A stretch of 7,802 nucleotides of DNA from an uncultured Bacteroidales bacterium (lineage in GTDB: Bacteria > Bacteroidota > Bacteroidia > Bacteroidales > UBA932), in NCBI GenBank assembly GCA_905234775.1, contig CAJOJC010000111.1, positions 1-7,802 on the forward strand, given 5' to 3'. The notes below the pieces were generated by a model that searched no databases, had not been told where the DNA came from, and worked only from the letters and a program-made list of their open reading frames with translations. Positions 1-5,748 of the stretch are shown piece by piece. A program made the translations under genes and the position numbers. The number at the start of each line of letters is the position of its first letter. Positions within the stretch are counted from its first letter, which is position 1.

Positions 1-814
1 CGGCCAGGAAATAGACGGTGCCGTCTTTCTCGGCCCTCAGGAGCGAGATGCGCCAGTTGACGCCCGAGGTCAGGCGCCTGAGAGTCTTGCCGTCGTAAGA
101 CAGGAAATAAATCTGCTGCCATCCTGTCTCGAAAGCCCGCGCCATGTAGAGGCCTTCGCGGGTGAAGATCATATCCTGCATCCAGTCCAGCCAGGTCGGG
201 CAAGTCTCGTGATAAATGAGGGTTTTCGAGCCGTTTGAGGCATCGACCGCGAAAAGGTCGAGTTCCTGCTGGACTCGCGGCTCCCTCTGGACGAAGAGTT
301 TCTTGCTGTCATCGCCCCAGAACGGGGTTCCGAAATACTGGTCGGCCTCAGGGTCGAAATCGGCCCAGACTATATCCTGGGGCTTGTCGAGATTGACTAT
401 TCCTACCTTTACGTTGGGATTCGGATCGCCCGCGAGCGGATAGCGCGTTTCGCCGAGGCTGCCGCCTTTCCCGCCGTAGGGCGAGTAAATCGGGAACATC
501 TCCACTACCGAGTTATCGAAGCGGTAGAAAGCCAGCTTGCGCGAGTCAGGGCTCCACCAAAAGGCCTTGTAACGCGAGGGACGTCCGAAGATTTCTTCGT
601 AATAGACCCAGGAAGCGTAACCGTTCAGGATTACGTCGCTGCCGTCTTCAGTAAGCCGGATTGCTTCCCCTCCCTTCGCGGGGCGCACATAAAGATCGCC
701 GCCGGAGGTGAAGGCTACCATCGATGAGTCGGGAGAATAAGTGGGATTGGTTTCCTGGGCGGGAGCGCCGGTAAAGGCCAGAACAGCCGCAAACAGCAGT
801 ATCAAACGTCTCAT
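1..814 (-). CDS. DPP IV-like S9 family peptidase, N-terminal part (cut by left window edge)
   Basis: Exported serine peptidase of the S9B dipeptidyl-peptidase IV type, which in this family removes N-terminal dipeptides in the periplasm or on the surface. Only 271 residues are inside the window; the catalytic alpha/beta-hydrolase domain lies beyond the edge, so activity cannot be judged. Residues 1-19 form a signal peptide (MRR, a hydrophobic run, then GAPA before QET). What follows is the beta-propeller domain: NPTYSPDSSMVAF at 24-36, WVYYEEIFGR at 69-78, whose adjacent Glu73-Glu74 match the pair that binds the substrate amino terminus in DPP IV, FWWSPDSRKLAFYRFD at 85-100, and YPLAGDPNPNVKVGIVNL at 125-142, a typical family block. 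The ATG overlaps the helicase stop as ATGA, which fixes the start and indicates translational coupling as the last visible gene of the leftward operon. I recognise the propeller motifs from the family; the exact substrate preference is not shown. Confidence 0.9.
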   Translation of the reverse strand, partial: MRRLILLFAAVLAFTGAPAQETNPTYSPDSSMVAFTSGGDLYVRPAKGGEAIRLTEDGSDVILNGYASWVYYEEIFGRPSRYKAFWWSPDSRKLAFYRFDNSVVEMFPIYSPYGGKGGSLGETRYPLAGDPNPNVKVGIVNLDKPQDIVWADFDPEADQYFGTPFWGDDSKKLFVQREPRVQQELDLFAVDASNGSKTLIYHETCPTWLDWMQDMIFTREGLYMARAFETGWQQIYFLSYDGKTLRRLTSGVNWRISLLRAEKDGTVYFLA

Positions 815-2229
815 TTTACGAAAAACCTGTCGGGGAAATTGACCAGGAATACTTTCTCCACGGCCCTGGTCAGCGCCGTGTACAACCATTTCAAATCATC
901 CGGAGTCTGCTCTTCCATCCAGAACGGGCAGTCGATGAAAACGCATTTCCACTGTCCGCCCTGCGATTTGTGGCAGGTTACGGCCTGAGCGTATTTCAAC
1001 TGGAGAGCGTTGTAGTACGGATCTTCGCGAACCGCATCCCAACGCTTCTTCTTCGAACTGATATCCTGATAATCTGCATTGACGCCCTGATACAGAGCAT
1101 TTTGCTGATCGTAGGTAAGGGATGCCGACTCTGATTCGAGGGTATCCAGGCAGACTTTTGCAGTCACCTGCTCGTCGGCGTAGTCGGGAAAACTCAGGGT
1201 CGCCTCGGCGAAATGGAGCCCGTAGCGCTCCTCATAACCCCTGATTCGCACCAATTCCGCGATATCGCCGTTTGCGATATACCCCATCTGGGAGTCTTCT
1301 TCGAGGAACTGGTAGCAGTTCTTCACTATCATCAGTTTGTCTCCCCTCAGAAGCCTTTCTTCCTTAAACTGAACGGTGCTGCGGATGCCTAGATTATAGC
1401 GTATAGCCCTCTTGTTCGAGCGGCAGAGGATAATAGTCTCGTCTTCGCCGTAGTGGTCGTATGCCCAGCCTATCTTCTCAGTCAGTTCCTCGCCGCCTAT
1501 GCGCTCGATATCTGTATAGCCGTTCAGGTTCAGCTTAACTTTTCCGGCCGTCAGGTCACGTCGTAGTTCGGTCGCATTCATAAGAATGCCGGAAGTCTGG
1601 GCCTGCCTCACCACGGTAGTCAGCGTAGTGAATCGGACGCCTCCGAAACCGGCCATATAGTCCGGGGAAAGTGCGGGACTTTCGTCCATGCCCACCGGAG
1701 GCAGCTGGGCGGAATCGCCGATAAGAATCAGGCGGCAGTCAAGCCCGGCCCTGACGAAATTCACCAGGTCTTCGAGAAGATTCCCCGTACCGAACATACT
1801 CTGGCCGGGGGCGTCGCCGGTATCTATTCCTATCAGAGAGGCTTCGTCGACAACGTACAGGGTCCCCTTGGCCTTGTTCGGGGAGAGGGAGAACTGGCCG
1901 AATCCGTCGGAGCCCACGCTTTTCTGACGGTAGATGGCTTTATGGATAGTCTGGGCCGGGGCGCCCGCGAAAGCTGAAAGAACCTTCGCAGCCCTGCCCG
2001 TAGGGGCCAGCAGTACGGAAGCGACGCCGAGTTCACGCAGGGTTCCTATTACCGCAGCCACTGCCGAGGTTTTTCCGGTGCCGGCATAACCGTCCACGAC
2101 GAGGATATCGCCCTCGTCGGAGGTGAGGAACTCCCCAGTTACCTGAAAAAGATTATCCTGACATGGAGTCGGCTCATAGCCGAAACGGCGCAGGAATTCG
2201 CCCTTAAGAAAAGCCGCCCTGTCTCCCAT
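811..2229 (-). CDS. RecD/Dda-like SF1 ATP-dependent DNA helicase (AAA family ATPase)
   Basis: Complete 472-residue superfamily 1 helicase of the RecD/Dda group, expected to unwind DNA in the cytoplasm using ATP. Motifs appear in order: Walker A GYAGTGKT (47-54), motif Ia LLAPTGRAA (73-81), Walker B VVDEAS (126-131), motif III GDSAQLPPVG (171-180), motif IV around TTVVRQ (204-209), a C-terminal UvrD_C_2-like region with AVTCHKSQGGQWK (416-428), and motif VI LYTALTRA (449-456) with its arginine finger. It is much shorter than RecD2 and lacks the long N-terminal extension, so in size it resembles phage T4 Dda more than a RecBCD subunit. No RecB or RecC is nearby. The start is supported by an AGGAGG site 5 nt upstream. 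It sits 2 nt after trkH and overlaps the peptidase gene by 4 nt; neither neighbour suggests a DNA-repair role. Similar stand-alone RecD-like proteins are common in Bacteroidota, but their exact cellular job is not well defined. Confidence 0.92.
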   Translation of the reverse strand: MGDRAAFLKGEFLRRFGYEPTPCQDNLFQVTGEFLTSDEGDILVVDGYAGTGKTSAVAAVIGTLRELGVASVLLAPTGRAAKVLSAFAGAPAQTIHKAIYRQKSVGSDGFGQFSLSPNKAKGTLYVVDEASLIGIDTGDAPGQSMFGTGNLLEDLVNFVRAGLDCRLILIGDSAQLPPVGMDESPALSPDYMAGFGGVRFTTLTTVVRQAQTSGILMNATELRRDLTAGKVKLNLNGYTDIERIGGEELTEKIGWAYDHYGEDETIILCRSNKRAIRYNLGIRSTVQFKEERLLRGDKLMIVKNCYQFLEEDSQMGYIANGDIAELVRIRGYEERYGLHFAEATLSFPDYADEQVTAKVCLDTLESESASLTYDQQNALYQGVNADYQDISSKKKRWDAVREDPYYNALQLKYAQAVTCHKSQGGQWKCVFIDCPFWMEEQTPDDLKWLYTALTRAVEKVFLVNFPDRFFVK

Positions 2230-2231
2230 CG

Positions 2232-3649
2232 CTACCTCCTGTGGCGGTCGAATATCATCGCCACTACCGCGACTATAGGATACAGTTCAACACGGCCGAG
2301 GAACATATCGAAGGCGAAGAGGAACTTGGCGCCGTTTGAAAGGGCTCCATAGTTACCCATCGAGCCTATCTCTCCTATCGCAGGGCCTACGTTGCTCAGC
2401 GATGCGACGGAACCGGAGAAAGCGCTTTGGGCGCCGACTCCCAGACACAGGGCTATGATTATCGAAACAACCAGCATCACTGCGTAGAATGCTATGTAAA
2501 GCAGATACTGAGTAACTTCCTCTTCGTGGAGCACCCTCGATCCGACCTTGACTTCGTTGACAAGATTCGGGTGAAGGGTCTTTCCTATCTGGCGTCCGAT
2601 GGTTTTAAAGAGAATGAACACACGGTCTGCCTTGATACCGCCGGAGGTCGAACCCGCACAACCACACATCACGGCCATCGCCATCAGAAGGATGTTGGTC
2701 CACATCGGGAACACGGAGTTATCGGCAATCGCAAAGCCGGTAGTAGTAACAGTACTGATAGTCTGGAAGGCTCCGCACCAGAGCGCACGGCTGAAAGTAG
2801 GGATAGTGCCGCTGAACTTAAGCGACAGACCGGTAATTATCGAAACGCAGAAGACCGCGATCAGATAGAACTTCAGTACCGGGTTGTTCAAGGGCTTCAG
2901 CGAACGGTTGACTACCGAGAGGAACAGAAGGCCGAAATGCAGCGAAGAAAGCAGCATGAAGACCATCGTGAGGCCCTCGATAAGAGTAGAATGGAAGCCA
3001 AGAATCGAGGCGTTTTTAGTACTGAAGCCGCCGGTGGCGCTGACGCTGAAAGCCTGACATACGGCATCCAGAGGCTGCATTCCCGCGATAAGATAGCTCA
3101 CGAAGGAGAGCACGAAGATGCCGAGATAGACATAGGTGAAGATGAAGACCGTCTTTCCCGAACGGGCCGAATAGCTCGATTTCGAGAGCGAAGACAGTTC
3201 CATATTCGTAAGACGCGAGCGGACCGGGTAACTCCCAAACCTCCGATGAAGTGTGTCGCGGCGCGCCAGAAAAGAAGGCTCGGCGGCAGCGATTCCACGT
3301 CCGGGATTACGGTAGCGCCGGTCGCCGTGAAGCCCGATACGCTCTCGAACCACGCATTGGCAAGCGTAAAGGGGTCGCCCCAAAGGGCGTAAGGCAGCAT
3401 TCCGAAGATGAAGGACAGCAGCCACGAGATAACGATAATCATGTAGCCGTCCTTAATAGTAATAGGCTGGGCTCCGCGTACGAAGATAAGGGGGAAAACA
3501 CCCGAGATAAGGGTGATGAGGAAACTGATGAAAAGGCCGGTCTGGGCCCCGTCCTGTGTCGCCCACGACACGAACAGGGAGAGAAGCATGAACAACGCAC
3601 TCACGAGGAGGGCGAAGCCCACATTCCTACTTATTGCCTTTAGATTCAT
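2232..3649 (-). pseudogene. trkH: TrkH potassium-uptake subunit, broken by a frameshifting short deletion
   Basis: Membrane subunit of the Trk/Ktr-type potassium uptake system, which normally works with a cytoplasmic TrkA/RCK protein; none is in the window. The first part (3649 to 3230, 140 residues) carries the first pore loop SGFTATGATVI (105-115) and ends at HFIGGLGV. The second part, in another frame from about 3227 to 2232 (331 codons), begins PVRSRLTNMELSS and has the later pore loops SATGGFS, STVTTTGFA and SNVGPAIG plus the GCAGSTSGGIK block. Together they give about 471 residues, close to the roughly 480 of full TrkH. Between them the family has about a dozen hydrophobic residues (usually of the VVFxLxILP kind) that are absent here. 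Frame arithmetic requires a loss of 1 modulo 3, so about 34 nt fits. As written, the first frame stops at 3098 after 183 residues, without three of the four pore loops. The start overlaps the upstream gene by 23 nt and gives MNLKAISRNVGF, which resembles known TrkH starts. The gene is either recently inactivated or carries a sequence error. Confidence 0.88.
2235..2240 (-). promoter_or_regulatory. Strong ribosome binding site for the helicase gene, inside the end of trkH
   Basis: Read on the minus strand, AGGAGG lies 5 nt before the helicase ATG at 2229. The same bases are the last two arginine codons of trkH, directly followed by its TAG stop. Full-consensus Shine-Dalgarno sites are uncommon in Bacteroidota and the other starts here lack one, so the helicase may be translated independently of the upstream reading frame. 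Confidence 0.75.
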
Positions 3650-4460
3650 TCTTCAGATCCACTATCCTTTTACGGAGAGTCTGGTTTTCGGCCGTAAGCT
3701 CCGCGATTCCGTCATTGATTTCCCGGAGCTGGTCGTCTCCGTCGAAGGTGACGTTGTATTTCTTGCCAAAGGAACGGTATGCATTAAGCCCGGCAGTCAT
3801 CCTGTATGTCGGCGCGACATAGTACGACAACATAAACAGCAGCAGCATCACTACCAAAAGCAGTCCCACTCCTACGGCGACGATACCGGGGATGATACTG
3901 CGGTAAAGGCTGCTGTCCATATTCTCCGAGTTGGAGCGGAGGTCGTCGTAGATGGCGAGGCTGAGGTTGTCTATATCTCCGCGAAGCCTCCAGAAGCGGG
4001 GCTGGAGACGGTTGAAGTACCAGTCTCTCGTATTGATGAAATCGGCCTTGATGACATAGCCCAATTCGAGCGAAGTCAACATGTAGGCTGAGTACGCGTA
4101 TTTAACGGAATCCGCAAGTTCTGAGGTACCGGTGAAGGCAGCGCTCAAGCTGTCACATTTCTGCATGAATGCCTGGGCGTCGAAATCAGGCAACTCTGTA
4201 ACTGAACCGTCTCCGATAGCGGCAAGGATTGCGAGGTTGTACTCTTCTGCCGCTTCTCCCAGGCGACGGGCGTCGTTGATGCTGTTTATGTCCTTGGCGA
4301 TGAGGTCAGAGACATACGAACTCATCTTGCTGTATTCCAACACCGAGATTACGCTGGAAAGAAGCAGGACGGCCGCAATCGCGCCGAGGCTGAGAATCAG
4401 CTTTCCGCGCATTCCAATCCGGGTTCCTTTAATTATTTTTCTTACTTTCCCCCTCGCCAT
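3627..4460 (-). CDS. Two-transmembrane sensor-like protein with HAMP-like/coiled-coil tail and no output domain
   Basis: I do not recognise a named family for this 277-residue protein. It has a basic N terminus (MARGKVRKIIKGTR), a transmembrane helix at about 20-42, a predicted extracytoplasmic helical segment at about 43-188, a second transmembrane helix at about 189-214, and a cytoplasmic tail of about 60 residues. The tail resembles a HAMP linker (AP..RM at 216-221, then GDDQLREINDGIAELTAENQ at 241-260) and ends as a polar coiled coil. This is the layout of a chemoreceptor or histidine-kinase sensor with a four-helix-bundle input domain, but there is no kinase, receiver, cyclase or methyl-accepting domain. 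It is first in the leftward operon and overlaps trkH by 23 nt, so the two are probably translated together and may act together; that is inference. The first ATG is used; Met17 (codon at 4412) is a possible alternative. No Shine-Dalgarno site is visible at a usable distance, as is common in Bacteroidota. Confidence 0.72.
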   Translation of the reverse strand: MARGKVRKIIKGTRIGMRGKLILSLGAIAAVLLLSSVISVLEYSKMSSYVSDLIAKDINSINDARRLGEAAEEYNLAILAAIGDGSVTELPDFDAQAFMQKCDSLSAAFTGTSELADSVKYAYSAYMLTSLELGYVIKADFINTRDWYFNRLQPRFWRLRGDIDNLSLAIYDDLRSNSENMDSSLYRSIIPGIVAVGVGLLLVVMLLLFMLSYYVAPTYRMTAGLNAYRSFGKKYNVTFDGDDQLREINDGIAELTAENQTLRKRIVDLKNESKGNK

Positions 4461-4501
4461 TTTTAAATAATTTCAAAATATTTTTAAACAACCTCCAAAT
4501 A
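4460..4501. repeat. Two adjacent imperfect 21-nt direct repeats in the divergent promoter region
   Basis: Copies at 4460-4480 and 4481-4501 abut exactly and match at 17 of 21 positions by eye; each starts TTTTTAAA. The period equals about two helical turns. The region is very AT-rich, so part of the match could be chance. The distal copy overlaps the leftward -7 element, so the repeat could be a duplicated protein-binding site or a remnant of a small tandem duplication. Confidence 0.5.
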
Positions 4502-4503
4502 TA
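4496..4503 (-). promoter_or_regulatory. Putative leftward Bacteroidota -7 promoter element
   Basis: On the minus strand the sequence reads TATATTTG, an exact match to the Bacteroidota sigma-70-type -7 consensus TAnnTTTG. It would give a leader of about 30 nt before the sensor-like gene start at 4460. No clear TTTG -33 element is present at the usual 19-21 nt spacing. In AT-rich DNA a single match is modest evidence, but its position is right for the whole leftward operon. Confidence 0.45.
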
Positions 4504-4517
4504 CACATTTTATTTTA

Positions 4518-4525
4518 TAAATTTG
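4518..4525 (+). promoter_or_regulatory. Putative rightward Bacteroidota -7 promoter element
   Basis: TAAATTTG matches the TAnnTTTG consensus exactly and lies 22 nt before the ROK start codon, leaving a leader of roughly 10-20 nt. No good -33 TTTG is seen upstream. The first bases of the leftward -7 element are only 14 nt away, so the two promoters would be back to back and might compete or share a regulator, possibly the ROK protein itself. Confidence 0.45.
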
Positions 4526-4547
4526 TCAGCATAAGAACATTATAAAC

Positions 4548-5747
4548 ATGACAGCAAGACTTGTTACCGAAGACAGCAAGAACGCGCAGATTAAAAAAGA
4601 CATCCTGCGCCTCTGCATCGAAAACGGAACCTACAGCATTTCCGACTTCAGCCGGGATCTGGATACCAGCGTCCCTACTGTCACCAAAATAATCTCGGAA
4701 ATGATTGCCGACGGACTCCTTCAGGACGAAGGAAAAGTCGGGACCAAGGGCGGACGCCGACCCAGTACTTACGGCCTGAACCCGGAAGCAGGATACTTCG
4801 TTGGCGTTGATGTCGCACGCCAGCATTTCCACATCGCCATCTGCGATTTCAAAGGCAACCTCATACGTTTTATCCAGGACATCCCCTTCGTCCTCGAAGC
4901 CAATGCGGAATCCTTCAAAAACATCTGCCTCAGGATCAAGGAAGAAGTATCGGGAGCCAACATTACCTGGAACGACGTACTCGGAGTCGGAGTATCGCTT
5001 TCAGGAAGGGTCAACCCTGAAAAGGGTTATTCCCTTACCTACTTCGTCAGCGACGACATCCCCATGAAAGACCTCTTCGAGCAGCAGCTCGGAGTCCCGG
5101 TAACGATTGAGAACGACTCCCGCGCCATGACCTATGGCGAGTACATGAACCTCGGTCAGGGCCGCGAGAAAGACGTAATCTTCGTCAACCTCAGCTGGGG
5201 TCTCGGTATGGGCATGATACTCGAGGGAAAACTCTTCTACGGAAAATCCGGCTTCTCCGGAGAAATAGGCCACTTCCCCGTTCTGACCAACAACCTCATC
5301 TGCCGCTGCGGTAAGGTTGGCTGCCTTGAGACTGGTGCTTCGGGCAGCGCTCTTCACAGAATGATAATCGAGCGCCTTAAAGAAGGGCGCAAGTCCTCCC
5401 TGGCCCCTCTCTACGAGAAGAACGGCGATCTCCATCTCAAGGACATTCTAAAGGCCGTCGAAGAAGAAGACGTCCTCGCTATCGAAGGAATCGAAGAGGT
5501 CGGAGCCACCCTCGGCCGTGGTCTCGCGGGCGTGATCAATATCTTCAATCCCGGCCTCGTCATCATCGGCGGCCGTCTGATAGTAGGAAAAGACTATCTG
5601 ATGCTGCCCGTCAAGACAGCCGTGAACCGCTTCTCCCTTACCAAGGTAAGTTCGGACACGAAATTCAAGTTCTCGAAGCTGGGTATTCAGGCCGCCGGAA
5701 TCGGCAACTGCCTCCTGAGCCGCGATAAACTCCTCGGACTGATTTAG
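4548..5747 (+). CDS. ROK family transcriptional regulator (NagC/XylR type)
   Basis: Complete 399-residue sugar-responsive DNA-binding regulator. Residues about 12-75 form a winged helix-turn-helix, with recognition helix SVPTVTKIISEMIADGLL (41-58) and a wing containing GGRRP (68-72), a hallmark of ROK repressors. The ROK sugar-kinase-like domain follows from about 83: phosphate-binding-like VGVDVARQHF (85-94), END (188-190) at the kinase catalytic position, the glycine-rich WGLGMGM (217-223), SGEIGH (237-242), and the zinc motif of His242 with Cys252, Cys254 and Cys259 (CRCGKVGCLE). Proteins of this layout usually bind a sugar or sugar phosphate and change their DNA binding; most lack kinase activity. 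The stop is followed after 1 nt by the GH31 start, so it probably controls that operon and itself, with a released sugar such as xylose or glucose as effector; the ligand is inference. No Shine-Dalgarno site; the leader is A-rich. No clear operator palindrome was found. Confidence 0.93.
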   Translation: MTARLVTEDSKNAQIKKDILRLCIENGTYSISDFSRDLDTSVPTVTKIISEMIADGLLQDEGKVGTKGGRRPSTYGLNPEAGYFVGVDVARQHFHIAICDFKGNLIRFIQDIPFVLEANAESFKNICLRIKEEVSGANITWNDVLGVGVSLSGRVNPEKGYSLTYFVSDDIPMKDLFEQQLGVPVTIENDSRAMTYGEYMNLGQGREKDVIFVNLSWGLGMGMILEGKLFYGKSGFSGEIGHFPVLTNNLICRCGKVGCLETGASGSALHRMIIERLKEGRKSSLAPLYEKNGDLHLKDILKAVEEEDVLAIEGIEEVGATLGRGLAGVINIFNPGLVIIGGRLIVGKDYLMLPVKTAVNRFSLTKVSSDTKFKFSKLGIQAAGIGNCLLSRDKLLGLI

Positions 5748-5748
5748 T

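Noticed and set aside
3220..3240. Programmed ribosomal frameshift as an explanation for the trkH break (and likewise at 6711-6716)
   Set aside because: No slippery heptamer or following stem is evident, and shifting frame would not supply the dozen residues missing at each site.
2427..3392. Open frame of 321 codons on the plus strand
   Set aside because: It is antisense to trkH, is rich in charged residues without any domain, and has no promoter or ribosome site; it is a shadow of the TrkH coding sequence.
3228..3425. Upstream extension of the second trkH frame, starting at an ATG at 3425
   Set aside because: These codons overlap the true first part of trkH in another frame and give an arginine-rich, non-membrane sequence. 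TrkH homology in this frame starts only near 3227.
4491..4496. GGAGGT on the minus strand as a ribosome binding site for the sensor-like gene
   Set aside because: It is about 30 nt from the start codon, far outside the working range, and it abuts the putative -7 element, so it would lie at or before the transcript start.
4515..4545. Two TTATAA palindromes (4515-4520 and 4540-4545) as a ROK operator pair
   Set aside because: The hexamers are short, in very AT-rich DNA, and the flanking bases do not extend the symmetry; chance occurrence is likely.
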